Origin: Dasypus novemcinctus
Lineage: Eukaryota; Chordata; Mammalia; Cingulata; Dasypodidae
Assembly (NCBI RefSeq): GCF_030445035.2
Contig: NC_080677.1
Span: 28,965,513-29,029,512, forward strand
Length of the DNA stretch: 64,000 bases
Direction: 5' to 3'
This document shows positions 48,021-60,510 of the stretch, one piece after another (positions within the stretch are counted from its first letter, which is position 1; every line of letters starts with the position of its first letter). Under the pieces are notes generated by a model. The model ran no database searches and was not told the origin of the DNA. It saw only the letters and a program-made list of their open reading frames with translations. The position numbers and the translations under genes were made by a program.

Positions 48021-50179
48021 CTAAAAAGTGAAAGAAACCCAAGTTACTTAGTATTCTGAATATTCACCTATGTATATTTTTAAAGCATGGAAGACCAAGA
48101 TTTCAAACTTCAATATTATACTTACACAGTTACAGTAATGCGCTTATGCACACTAATTATGTGCAACTTTAGTTGGGATTAGAGTTTATCACTATAATAT
48201 CTGTCTTAAATCAGGTTATGAAGACTATTACATTTTCAAATAAAACGAGTTCAAATGAAGAGGGTGTGGCCTGCTATAAAACTCCTCTATGTTCTCCTAA
48301 ATAATCATTGCTCTAAATTTTTTAAATCAACCAATACATATAATTTCATGTTATAATAACTTTGGATACTGACCACCTTGTTGCTATTTTCTTTCCCATC
48401 CTGATATGGTACATTTTGAATCACCTAGATGGTACCTTAAAAACTATTCTACCTAACAACTGTTTAAAAATTTATCTTTTGAGAAAAATGAAGTCTTTCA
48501 GAACAGCAAATACAGGTCTAGAATCCAAGACTCCTGAGTTTCTAGTTCAGCAATCTTTCTGCCACATCATGCTACTAAACTCACAATGTAAATACAAAAT
48601 AGCAGGGTGAGTTTTTGCAATTTTGATACTTAACTATTAGTTAATTTCCTACAATATTGCACTAGTATATTTGCCTAAAGTACTTCATTAAAGATGAACT
48701 GGTACACTGAAAGAGAATATTTTATATATTCAGCTATACCCTGCCCTCCTACTTACCAAGCAAACTGTCCTATTCCAAGTTCCGTGCTGCTTACATAGCC
48801 ATGATATATGCCAGGAGTCCCTGCTACCCACTACTCCCTCTCCCAACACTCCTAAACTGCTTGAGTAACATGGACACCTGATCCTAAACCAGCCCATTTA
48901 TAGTTTGGCTGGGGAAAAATCAGAAGTGGTACAAAACTGAGCCAGTTTTTCTTGGAAACATGACTGGAAAACAGAGAGAGACTATATCTGTCAGCAGTAA
49001 AGAGAGGAAGCAGAAAAGTCCCATGATCATAAGAGAAAGACTGGAATACCCATGATGAGTCATGGGTAAACCGAACATATGAGGTAACAGAAACTAAGAC
49101 AAACAGAGCAAAGTGGTCCACACGGAGACCTTAGAGCAGACCTGCAGAGCAAAGCAGAAGCACTATGAAGGACAGAGGCTAGTAAGAAGGGTGGTGAAAG
49201 AAACCACTCCCTGAACCTGCCTCAGATTCTGACAGCTCTAGTTCCAGTGCAGGTGTGTCCTTACAGAGACACTCCTCCGTTCATCTTGACAACCAAATGA
49301 GTCAGAGTAGAGTCATGAATTTTATACAAATTGGAAGTTAAGGTTTTGGCATGGCTACTAATCAGGGTACCAATTTTGCAGCTACTGATCAGAATCAGAT
49401 GATTACCGACATATAAACCCTGAATCATCAAAGAAAAGTACAGTACTGTGAACTTAAAAAGCTTCATTGAACCATCCAAGCTCCCACAAGGTAAATGGAC
49501 AAGGAATCATCTGGATTCCCAGTTAAATACTATGAATTCAACACATGTGTTTCTCTTTCTTCCCTCCTAAACTGACTAAAATGAGAAGAAAGAAAGATAA
49601 AGGATTTGAGAAGGAGCAGATGAGAAGATTTAGAAAGGCAGATAAGGAATTAACAGAACTGAGAAAACATCTTAAGTGCCTGCAGAAGTAAGCCAATTTT
49701 CACTACATAATTCTCAAATGACTTGAAATCTGTTGCTGCAGTCACTTCCCAATACAAGAGTGAGGCATGAGATTTATTCTAGATTGATTGATAGGTTAAA
49801 TAAGAAACTGACCCATGCCATGACAATTGCCAAGCAACTAACCTACCAGACCAGGAGAAAAGAAGTTCTATTCTCCTAGAAAAAAAACAACCAAAGAAGA
49901 TTCAGACCAAGGACACCAGGCATATCAATGAGCAGGGAAGAAAAAAGGGGAATAAAGAAAGATTACATAAGTAAGTGCTCCCTCAGCCTCCTTTTCTCCA
50001 TTTCTACCAAGTGATAAGAAACTGGTATATTCTTCATCTTAAGAAACCATAAGTCCTTACAGAATGAAATGTCACATAAAAACCTTAGCCCTGCACAAAA
50101 AACTTCCAATCAGCTTTTTAAGACCTCTTATAAACATAATGGAAAATCGAGATGCAATACAAAGAAAAAAAATGTTGTA

Positions 50180-51095
50180 TGATAAAATAAAACAGAAGCA
50201 ATTCAAAAGGCAAATGATAATCAAATGAAAAATATGTATGGCACATATCACAAAAAAGGATAAGCCCAATACATAAAGAACTCTTCTAAACTGAGGAAAA
50301 TGAGACTAAATACCTGTTGGGGAAAAAACCAGGCAAATGTCTCCTGGATTCTATACACGGTACCATCAAAAAAAAAAAAAAAAAAAAAAAAAGACATCCA
50401 AATTAAAAAAACAAATTAAAGCAACATTGCAGTACCAATTTTTTATCCAAGATTGGCAAACATTCAAAAGTTTGACAATATACTGTTGGTGAAACTGTGG
50501 AACAAAAGGCACTTGCATACATTGCTGGTAGGACTGCAAAACTGTAAAACCCCTGCAGAAGGGTAATTTGGCAATGTCTAACCAAACTACATGTTTTCCT
50601 CTTCTAATCAAGCAATCCCACTTCTAAGAATTAACCCTGAAGGGAATTCTCCAACAATAACAAAAAGCATATGCGTAATACTGAGGCATTATCTGAATGA
50701 AATAGCACAATATTGGAAAAACTTTAAGTGACCACACATAGATTTACGATGAATAAACTATGGTATAGCTACATAACAAGAGTAATACAAAGCTGTAAAG
50801 ATGAAATGAGGAATATCTCTTTACTGATATAGAGTGGTTTCCAGGACATATTAAAAAGCAATCTATAAAGGAATGCCTATGTTATGCTAGTTTTTGTGCA
50901 AGAAAGAAGGGTAAATAAATTGTATGTATCTGTAAAAAAAAAAAAAGATAAATCTCAAACTAAGGTTTACAAACAGGTTACGTATAGGGGGTAAATGAAA
51001 AAGCTGGGGAAGATACAGGGAAGAAGTATACCTTTTACTAAAGTTTTGACTTTTGAACCATGTTTAAATACTCAAAAATAAATAAATCAGCAAAA
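50180..51095 (+). mobile_element. Old L1 3' end
   Basis: 'catatcacaaaaaaggataa' near 50244, 'catacattgctggtaggact' near 50516, 'aagcaatcccacttctaaga' near 50609 and 'aactatggtatagctacata' near 50756 follow ORF2-to-3'UTR order. Contains A25 at 50368-50392. Confidence 0.75.
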
Positions 51096-51374
51096 TTGGG
51101 AGAAAAACCCCTAAAATTAAATATAAACACAAACAAAAGAACCTAACTATATATCAAATAACCACAAAGATAAAAAGTACACCTACACATACAGACACTT
51201 CTTTCTTAGCTCTGCCCACTGAAAGGACCAAGAAGCAGTGAAACCCAGTAGCAATAAAAAGATTCAGACCTTGCATCTACCATTTATATAATCACTTCTA
51301 ATGAAAAGGAAACAGGGCTCCATGTAGAAATGGCTGATTGCAGGTCAAGGAAATGGCCAAGGTGACCCTGCAAC

Positions 51375-51750
51375 TTTTTTTTTACTTTTTTTAAAAAAGA
51401 TAGCTACATCATATAAAATGTTACATTAAAAAATACAAGAGGTTCCCATATAACCCACTCCTCATACCTCCCACTCCTCCCACACTGACAACTTCCTTCA
51501 TTAGTGTGGTACATTCACTGCATTTGATGAGTACATTTTGGAGCACTGCTACAGAGCATTGATAAGTTTATGTTGTAGTTTACACTCTCTCACAGTTTAT
51601 TCAGTGGTTATGGCAGGAAATATAATGTCCTGCATCTGTCCCTGTAATATCATTGAGGACAACTCCAAGTGCTGAAAATGTCCCAATATCAAACCTCTTT
51701 TTCCCTCTCCCTGCCTTCAGCAATTCCCATGGCCACTGTCTCCACATTAA
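51375..51750 (-). mobile_element. L1 3'UTR fragment, antisense
   Basis: Reverse complement matches the type seen at 41950-42090: poly(T)-like start, 'gttacattaaaaaatacaag', 'gaggttcccatataacccac', and 'ttcattagtgtggtacattc' near 51499. Confidence 0.75.
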
Positions 51751-51917
51751 GGTACTAGACTAAGAGAGGGCCCATTCCCACAGCAACCATGTAGCATCCC
51801 ACTCCCAACTTTTCCTACTCCTCCTCAAAACCAGCCCATTCTAAGTCCCGCATCTTTCTAGTCATGGTGTCTGCCTGATGACAAAGCAAGTACTGATGGC
51901 AAATTAATAAACACAAA

Positions 51918-53232
51918 CATAAGAAGTGGTTTTATTTTGCTTTGCTTTATTGTACTTCACAGATACTATGTAATACAACTGAAGGTTTGTGGTAACCACG
52001 CATTGAGCAAGTCTTTCAGCACCATTTTGTAAAAGCTTTCACTTACTTTGTGTCTCTGTCACATTTTGGTAATTCTGACAATATTACAAAGTTTTTTCTT
52101 TTTTAAAAAACTTGTTTTTATAAACTTTATTTCAACACCAAAAAATAAAATAACAGACAAAAGGTGGCTCAATAAAAAATAGGAGTTTTTTGCCTGTCCA
52201 GGGACATTTATTCTATCCAATCTCAAAAACAAACCCAAATGTTTCTCAAGTGTTCCAAAAACAAATGAGCACAGACTGATAAATAATATGAACAAGGATC
52301 CTTGATAATGAGAAAATAAAGAAAAAATGATTGATCATATTAAAACTTTTTCATTATTATTTTATCTGTTAGGGCAATCTGTGATCTTTGATGCTATTAC
52401 TATAATTGCTTTGGGGTGCCAAAAACCACACCCATATAGAGCAGTGAAGTTAAATAAACGTATGTGTTCAGAGTGCTCCACTAACCAGCAGTCACCCGTC
52501 TCTCTCCCTTTCCTTGGGCCTCCCTGAATATTCCAAGACTCAACAATATTGAAATTGACCGACTAATAATCCTCTAATGGCTTGTAAGCGTTCAAGTTAA
52601 AGGAAGAGTACCATGCTTCTTACTTCAAGTCAAAAGCTAAAAATGATTAAGCTAAGTGAGAAAAACATGTTCAAAGCCAAGATAGGTTGAAAGCTAGGCC
52701 TCCTGTGCCAAACAGTTAGCCAAGTTGTAAATGCAAAGGAGAAGCTCTGGAAGGAAGTTGAAAGTGCTAATCCAGTGAACACAAGAACAATGAGAAAGTG
52801 AAACAGCCTTATTGTTGACATGGACAAAGTTTTAGTGGTCTGGATAAAAAAAATCACACCAGCCACAACATTGCCTTAAACCAAAGCTTAATCCAGAGCA
52901 AGGCCCTAACTCACTCTCTCATTCTATGACAGCTGAGAGAGGTGAGGAAGAAGAGTTTGAAGCAGCAGAAGTTGGTTCATGAGGTTTACAGAAAGAAGCT
53001 TTCTCCATAAAAGTGCAAGGTGAAACAGCAAGTGCTTATGTAGAAGCTGCAGCAAGTTATTCAGAAGATCTAGGATAACCGATGAAGGTGGTTATACTAA
53101 AAAAAAAGAGATTTTCAATGTAAACAAGACCCTTCTATTGGAAGATGATGCCATCTAGGACTTTCACAGCTAGAGAGGAGAAATCAATGCTTGGTTTCAA
53201 AGTGTCAAAGGACAGGCTGCCTATCTTGTTAG
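51918..53232 (+). pseudogene. Tigger1 DNA transposon with dead transposase, split by a retrocopy
   Basis: 5' part 51918-52091 has the Tigger1 start ('tttgctttattgtacttcac' near 51940, 'ggtttgtggtaaccacgcat' near 51985). After an insertion it resumes at 52337 ('ttttcattattattttatct'). From about 52577 it follows the pogo/CENP-B-like transposase reading order ('caaaagctaaaaatgattaa', 'aaacagttagccaagttgta', 'ccagccacaacattgcctta'). A stop occurs within ten codons of the presumed start and frameshifts follow, so nothing functional is made. Truncated at 53232, well before the DDE region ends; the 3' inverted repeat is missing. Confidence 0.9.
52092..52336 (-). pseudogene. Processed retrocopy, 3'UTR fragment, inside Tigger1
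   Basis: On the minus strand: AATAAA (complement of 52126-52131), a short spacer, then an A-rich tail (T run from 52092). Similar 'atattacaaa' (52081-52090) and 'atattaaaa' (52337-52345) flank it as a degraded target-site duplication, and Tigger1 is continuous once it is removed. Source mRNA not recognised; no protein frame. Confidence 0.65.
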
Positions 53233-53320
53233 GGCAGGGATTCTTAACCTTTTTTGTTTCACAGATCACTTTGCCAGTCAGGTGAAAGCCACTGACCCCT
53301 TACTAGGTCCACAGTATACT
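53233..53320. mobile_element. Truncated DNA-transposon-like repeat end
   Basis: 'cagggattcttaaccttttt' at about 53236 followed by 'gtttcacagatcactttgcc' resembles the terminus of a common mammalian MITE ('cttaacctttttt' type). Only one end is present. Confidence 0.45.
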
Positions 53321-53376
53321 GTCATGTTTCCAAGAAAAACTGGCCCAGTTTTGTACCACTTCTGATTTTTCCCCAG
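53321..53376 (-). repeat. 56-base inverted copy of intron segment 48909-48964
   Basis: The reverse complement matches 48909-48964 with one mismatch, and identity stops at both ends. It directly abuts a 5'-truncated SINE, overlapping it by the shared bases CAG. Confidence 0.85.
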
Positions 53377-53709
53377 TGCTGATGTGTGCAAGGAGTGCCA
53401 TGCCATACAGGCATTTCCCCCATGTAGGGGAGTCCCACGTGCAAAGACTGTGCCCCATAAGGAGAGCCACCCAGCGTGAAAAAAGTGCAGCCTGCCCAGG
53501 AATGGCGCTGCACGCACGGAGAGCTGATGTAGCAAGATGACACAACAAGATTATGCAGCAAGATGACACAGATTCCCAGTGCCGCTGCCAAGAATACAGA
53601 AGCAGACACAGAAGAACACACAGCAAATGGCACAGAGCAGACAACTGGGGGGTGACGGGGAAGGGGGTAGAAATAAATTAATAAAAATAAATAAATCTTT
53701 AAAAAAAAA
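53374..53709 (+). mobile_element. DAS-type SINE, 5'-truncated
   Basis: Begins inside the body at 'cagtgctgatgtgtgcaagg', lacking the tRNA-like promoter, and continues through 'gtgcagcctgcccaggaatg' near 53485 and 'aataaatcttt' to a poly(A). Confidence 0.9.
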
Positions 53710-53744
53710 GAAGGTATGCTTTAATAAAAAATTAATTAATTAAA

Positions 53745-56700
53745 GTATATTTTGTCCAATATTAGTATTTTTAAAGTTCTTGCTCAAGTACTTAGGCAAG
53801 AGAAAGAAATAAAAGGCATCTAAATTGGAAAGAAGTTAAACTTTCACTATTTGCAGATGACATAATCTTATCTGTAGAAGGTCCCCAAAAATCTACAACA
53901 AAGCTACTAGCTGATAAACAAGTCCAGTAATATGGCAGGAAATAATATCAACATGCAAAAATAAGTAGCATTTCTGTATACTAAAAATGAGCAATCTGAG
54001 AAAGAAATCAAGAAAAAAAATTTATTTACAATAAAAACTAAAAACCAAATATCTAAGAATAAACTTAACGAAGGATGCAAACAACGTGTACACAGAAAAC
54101 TATACAACACTGCTAAAAGAAATCAAAGAAAACTTAAAATAAATGGAAGAATACTCCATGTTCATGAATTAGAAGACTATACATCACTAAGACATCAATT
54201 CTACTCAAATCGATTTACAAATTTAATGTAATTCCAGTAACAGTCCTAACAGTATTTTTGACAGAAGGGAAAAGCCAATTATGAAATTTATTTGGAAAGG
54301 TAAGGGGCCCCAAATAGCCAAAAACATCTTGAAAAAGAAAAATGAAATGGGAGTAATCATGCTACCTGACTTTAAAAAGCATACTATTAAACTACAGGGG
54401 TCAAAACTGCAAGGTACTGACATAAGGATATACATACTGATCAATGAAACCAAACAGAAAGTTCAGATAAAACCCACACCTATGCTACCAACTGATATTT
54501 GACAAGGCCACCAAACCCACTCAACTGGGACAGAATAGTATCTTCAACAAATGGTGCTGGGAGAACTGGATATCCATATCCAAAACAATGAAAGAAGATT
54601 AAGACCTCACTCCCTATATAAAAATTAACTCAAGATGTATCAAAGACCTAAATATAAGGGCCAAGATCATAAAGCTCCCAGAAAATAATGTAGGGAACCA
54701 TCTACGAAATCTTGTAGTAGGAAATGGTTTTATAAACTTTACACCCAAAGAACGAGCAACAAAAGATAAAATAGGTAAATGGAACCTCCTCAAAATGAAA
54801 AGCTTTTGTGCTCCAAAGGAGTTTGTCAAGAGAGTAAAAAAACAGCCTACTCAATGGGAGAAAATATTTGGGAACGATTTATCCAATAAGGGTCTAATAT
54901 CCAGCATATATAAAGAAACCTTATATCTCAATAATAAAATGCATTTAAAAAGGGGGCAAGAGACTTGAGCAGCCACTTTTCCAGAGAGGAAATACAAATG
55001 TCTAAGAAGGACATGAAAAGATGCTCAGCATCACTAGCTGTTAGGGAAATGCAAATCATTAAGTACAATAAATTATCATTTTATACCTATTAGACTTACT
55101 GCTATTAGGAAAAAAGCCCAGAAAACTACAAGTATTAGAGAGGATGTGGAGAAAATGGAATACTCATTCACTCCTGCTGGGAACGGAGAATGGTGCAGCC
55201 ATTGTTGAGGATGGATTGGAGGTTCCTAAGGAAGCTAAGTATCAAATTGCAATAAGACCCGGCAATCCCATTACGAGGTATATACTCAGAAGTACTGAAA
55301 ACAGGGACATGAACAGAGATAGGCACACCAATGTTCATAGCAACATTATTCTTAAGTGTCAAAAGTTGGAAGCAACCAAAGTGTCCATCAAATGATGAAT
55401 GAATAAACAAAATGTGGTATATACAGATATACAATATTCAGCTGTAAGAAGGAATGAAGTATTGACACATATGACAACATGGATGAACCTCGAGGACCTT
55501 ATGCTGAGTTAAGTAAGTCAGTCATTAAAAGACAATTATTGCATGATCTCACTGATAGGAACTAAAGATATTGTACAGATTCACGAAGATAAAGTCTGGA
55601 AGATAGGTTATGAGGAGATAGGAAGGGAATAGAGATTGGTAAACCGATGCACAATCTGGGCACAATCTATGATAATGTGGATGGTGGCGGTTTGGCAGTG
55701 GATGGGAGCGATGGTGGTGCAGCAATGCGAATGTGGTCAATGGTGCTGGAGTGTGAATGTGAGCAGGGATGGGGAGAGGTTTAGACTATCCATGGTGTTG
55801 GGGGAGGGATGGAGGACGGAATAGGTGAATACTGGGGAGGCCGAAGACTGTGGCTGAGAATACAACTGTGGAAGTGTTCTTTCAGGATCGATGGCAGGGG
55901 AGCATCACTGGCGAGGGTGTCAGTGGTGGGGGGATGTGTGGGGAAGGATGCACCTGGCACATGCCTCTATGGAATATGAACACGTTCATGTTCATATTGT
56001 CATAGGTGTTTTCTCAGTGGGAGAAGACCCACACAGTAGCCAACAAAATATTAATTCCCATCATGGGGAGCCCTGCTGCTTTTTCAAATAGAGTGACAAG
56101 TATCTCTGGAGTATACAGGCAGTGCCTAATAAAAGAAATCAGGCTAATATGCCAAGTCTTCAATATTAATGCTTGTACTTATGAACTTTATTCATGTCAA
56201 ATTGAAACTTAGTCTAATAATAACTAATGCATAAAAGTTACCTACTGAAAACTTCCTTGTTACCAAATGTGGCCTCTCTCGAAGCCAAACTCAGCAAATA
56301 AACTCACTACTGTCCCCCTAATGAGGGACATGACTCCTGGGGATAAGTCTCCTTGGCACCAAGCGATTATTACCAAGCACCAACTAGCCATGCATTTGGG
56401 AAGACCTTGACCAAAAGAGGAAAACATTAAATACGAAGGTTTATAGCTAAGAGATTTCAAAGTGAGTTGGGAGGTCATTTCAGAAGCTATGCTTATGCAC
56501 AACTCAGGCAGACCTCACTAACTGCCACAGTAAACAAAGCCTCAAACAAAAGTGCTCCCAAGGGCTCCTGCAACATTGGACACAAAAGGCAAGTGACACA
56601 ACCCCATAAAATCAGAACCCCATCAGCGGGCCTTATTTTGGAATTTATATGACAATCTATTTCCAAATATAACAGAGATAGACTCATTCATAATTTCCCT

Positions 56701-57835
56701 ACTCATGATTCTTCTACCCCTTTTATTTGAAACTATAATTAGCACTACACTTGTTAAATATATGTCCCAGAGTCTTAAATCTTCAGTCTGTTCATATGCT
56801 AGTTGAGCCCCGATTCTCAGCAGAGTTGCAGCCAATACCTACTCTCTAGTTCTCTGGACTCACCCAGGAAAACTAACAAAAAGATGATGATGGACAAGTC
56901 CCATACCAAAAAACAAAGAGTATTTAGAACTGCAAGCAAAACAGTTCCCTTCATCTCCCCCATAATATCTAAGCCCCCTCTCAATCTGAAGCAGAGCAGT
57001 CATCATCCAAATTCCAGAAGACTAAGGTGGAAGTACAATCATAGACCAAACTAGATTTACTGTTATTGTAGTTAATAGCAGGTGGTAACGAAAGAACTGG
57101 TAACATGATATAAAGATGGCAGTTATTAGGCATTCTGAGGGGAGGGAGAGGGAAGATTAGGTGGAACACAGGGCATTTTTAGGGCACTGGAATTGTATCG
57201 TATGATACTATAATGACAGATACGTGTCACTATACATGTATCAAAACCTATAAAACTGTACAGTGCAAAATATAAAAGAATGCAAACTATAGACCTTGGT
57301 TATAGCGAGGCTTCAATATTGTTTCACCATTTTTAACAAATGTACCACACTAACATAAGATGCTATTATTAGGGGGAAATATGGGTGGAGGAGGGCTTGA
57401 GTTATTTCCTATACTTTTTTTTTAAGATTTTATTTTATTTATTTCTCTCCCCTTCCCCCTGCTATCTGCTCTCTGTGTCCATTTGCTGCGTGTTCTTATT
57501 CAGCCACTTGCATTATCAGGAAGAACTAGAAAACTGCTTCTCTTTTCTGTTGTGTCAGCTCTCTGTGTGTGCGACGCCACTCGGGGTGACCTGTGCTTTT
57601 TTCACACGGGGTAGCTCTCCTTGCGGGGCGCACTCCTTGCACGTGAGGTACCCCTACGCAGGGGCCAGCTTACCACACAGGTCAGGAGGTCCTGGGGATC
57701 AAACCCTGGACCCTCTGTATGGTAGATGGATGCTGTATCACTCGAGCCATTCCCACTTCCCTAATTCCTATACTTTTGATGTCATCTTTTCTGTGATCTA
57801 AAACTTCTCTAAAAAGTTTATTATTACAAAAAAAC
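53745..57835 (+). mobile_element. L1, ORF2 C-terminal half plus long 3'UTR, split by a SINE
   Basis: The RT active-site motif FADD is encoded at 53850-53861. ORF2 order continues with 'ttatttggaaaggtaagggg' near 54288 (FIWKG motif), 'acaaatggtgctgggagaac' near 54547, and the C-terminal 'gcaacattattcttaagtgt' near 55340. ORF2 is broken by frameshifts. From about 55580 a 2-kb 3'UTR follows, sharing blocks with the element at 40556. A SINE (57419-57764) sits in the 3'UTR and the tail ends near 57835. The 5' half was never inserted. Confidence 0.9.
57419..57764 (-). mobile_element. DAS-type SINE nested in L1 3'UTR, target-site duplication
   Basis: Starts with poly(T), 'aagattttattttatttatt', 'ctctgtgtccatttgctgcg', and ends with the reverse-complement head near 57760. 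The 13-base duplication 'ttcctatactttt' (57406-57418, 57765-57777) flanks it, and the L1 3'UTR is continuous without it. Confidence 0.95.
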
Positions 57836-57965
57836 ACAAAACTGTAGGGATTATCATTACATTATAAGATGTAAATGTTATAAATCACAACAATGTAAAA
57901 ATGATATAACTAAGAAACATTAGAAAGAAATTGCACAATCATACCTAGTATATAAAAAAGCAAGG

Positions 57966-58213
57966 GAGTGAAGTGGCTGTGGCTCAAGCAACTGAGTTCC
58001 CGTTTACCTGGAGGACACGGGTTTGAGGCTGCACAGCACGGAGAGGCACAGGCCCCCATGAGGTGAAGCAATGCACCAAAAATATGATGACACAATCAGA
58101 CAGAAAAAAAAACACAAGAGGGAGTGGATTTTGCTTAAGTGGTTGAGCACAGATTTTCCACATACTTGGTCCTAGGTTCAATACTCAGCCCCTGGTACCT
58201 CAAAAAAAAAAAG
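57966..58213 (+). mobile_element. Dimeric DAS-type SINE
   Basis: First monomer 'gaagtggctgtggctcaagc' at 57970, second 'gggagtggattttgcttaag' at 58120, B box 'aggttcaatact' near 58174, ending in an A run. Confidence 0.85.
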
Positions 58214-58215
58214 AG

Positions 58216-58584
58216 GAAAACGGACTTTGGCCCAGTGGTTAGGGCGTCCATCTACCATATGGGAGGTCCGCGGTTCAAACCCCGGGCCTCCTTGACCCGT
58301 GTGGAGCTGGCCATGCGCAGTGCTGATGCGCAAGGAGTGCCGTGCCACGCAAGGGTGTCCCCCGCGTGGGGGAGCCCCATGCGCAAGGAGTGCGCCCGTG
58401 AGGAGAGCCGCCCAGCGTGAAAAGAAAGAGCAGCCTGCCCAGGAATGGCGCCGCCCACACTTTCCGTGCCACTGACGACAACAGAAGCGGACAAAGAAAC
58501 AAGACACAGCAAAAAGACACCAAGAACAGACAACCAGGGGAGGGGGGGAAATTAAATAAATAAATAAATCTTTAAAAAAAAAAA
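58216..58584 (+). mobile_element. DAS-type SINE, nearly full length, joined to the dimer's poly(A)
   Basis: 'acggactttggcccagtgg' head, B box 'ggttcaaaccccgg' near 58273, body, 'aataaatcttt', A run. It lacks the 'cggagagctgacac' segment between 'gcgccgcccacac' and 'tttccgtgcc' near 58456. It was inserted at the A tail of the preceding SINE. Confidence 0.95.
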
Positions 58585-58929
58585 GAGAGAGAAGGGAGAT
58601 AGTGGTGAAAGAGAATTAATAATAGAGTTGAGCCAGAACCACTTGCTGGTTTTTAGGGAAAAGCAGAACATGCATTATACTGAAACACAAACAAAATGAC
58701 TTCTTCTATTCTGTTCTATATGAAGAACTCCTATATTATGACCAAAACCCTGCTGCTCAGGGGTGACCCTTCTCCAGGAATCTTTCTTTAAATGCTCCAT
58801 CCCAAATTAGGTAATATCATTTCCTTCCATTGTTGTTTCCTCTGTACTTTGACAATACTTCCAATTCTGCAATGTTGCCCCTAACACTGTATTTATTTAT
58901 TTGTGCATCTATCTACTTTTACTAGCCTT

Positions 58930-59060
58930 AATGGTCTAGTGAAAATACACGCTTCCAAGTCTAAGAGATCTGGGTATAAATCCCAGTTCTCCCCTATACA
59001 AGCTATGTGACCATGGGCAAGGCAGTTAAGTCCTTCAGGTCTGACTCCTTTTAAATTGTT
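58930..59060 (+). mobile_element. MIR SINE 5' half
   Basis: 'gtataaatcccagttctccc' near 58974 and 'gctatgtgaccatgggcaag' near 59002 are tRNA-half and core MIR landmarks. Confidence 0.8.
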
Positions 59061-60510
59061 CCTTTTCAACTGTCCAACAATTCACATATTCTTTGTAAAT
59101 TCTTAAAACAATACAGTTCTAAAACGACATACTTTAATGATAAAAATCTATATAAAGGAAAACCTCTAACAACTCAATGAGACATACGTGCTCTATCAAA
59201 GTTACTTTTACATAGTAAATATCATTAGCACCAGAAACTGAATACCAAGTCTTTATCCTGTTCATGACTAAAGCCTTTCTATCTCCCCCAGTCAACACTA
59301 ATTTACTCATCATTTCTACATTGTTTCCTCCTAAAAACTAAACACAACCAAAAAGGATCCTAGATCCTACACACACCAACAGGAAAAACAAATGTAAGCT
59401 TTAAAAAAAAAAAAAAAATTAGAGAAGTTGTGGGTTTACAGAATTATGCATAAAACACAGGATTCCCATGAACCCTATTATTTATACATTGCACTGGTCT
59501 GGTGTATTTGTTACAATCAATGAAGGCACATTTATAATTTTATAATTGTACTATTAACCATAGTCTCGTTTAACTTAGGGTTCACTGTGTTGTACAGTTC
59601 CATGAATGTTTTTTAATATTTTTATTCTAGTAACATATATATAAAATTTCCCATTTTTAACAACATTCGAATATATAATTCAGTGCTTTTAATTATATCC
59701 ACGTTGGTATGCTATCATCATTACCATCCATTACTAAAACTTTTCCATCACCCCAAACAGAAACTCTGCACCAATTAAGCATTAACTCCTCATTATCTAC
59801 CCCCACCCTGATCCTTGGCAACCTGTATTCTAGTTTCTGACTCTACAAATTTGCTTGTTCTAATTATTTCGTATCGGTGGTATCATACAATATTCTTCCT
59901 TTCATGTCTGGCTTATTTCATTCCACATGACATCTTCAAGATTCAAGTATGTCATATGGACCAGAACATCATTCCTTTTAACAACATATATACCACATTT
60001 TGGTATCCATTCATCTGTTGGTGGACATCAGAGTAGCTACCATCTTCTGGCAATTGTGATTAATGGCACTATGTGCAAAAATCTTGTTTGAGTCCTTGTT
60101 TTCATTTCTTCTGGGAATATACCTAGAAATGGGATTCACAGGTCATATGGCAATTCTATAATTAACTTTGAGGAACCACCAAATTGTTTCCCACAGCGGC
60201 TGTACCATTTTACATTCCCACCAATCATGAATGAGTAAACCATAATCCTGTTTCTCCAGGTACTCTCCACCACTTGCTATCTTTCTTTTCAATCAGTAGC
60301 CAGTTTAGTGGGAATGAAATGTGACTTTTGATTTGTATTTTCCTAATAGCTAATATTGTTGAGCATCTTTTCATATGCATTTGAGTCATTTATATACCTT
60401 CTTTTGAGACATGTCTATTCAAGTTTTCGGTCCATTTTTAAAATATGGTTTTTGTCCTTTTGTTGTTAAATTGTAGGATTTCTTTTCATATTCTGGATAT
60501 TAAACCTTTA

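Noticed and set aside
49940..50000. Intronic microRNA near the 'ctccctcagcctcc' motif
   Set aside because: I looked for a miR-550-type hairpin, known in human ZNRF2 intron 1, but found no matching arms or stem here.
52577..53232. Functional transposase or domesticated TIGD-like gene
   Set aside because: Early stop and frameshifts, truncation before the catalytic region is complete, and interruption of the element by a retrocopy.
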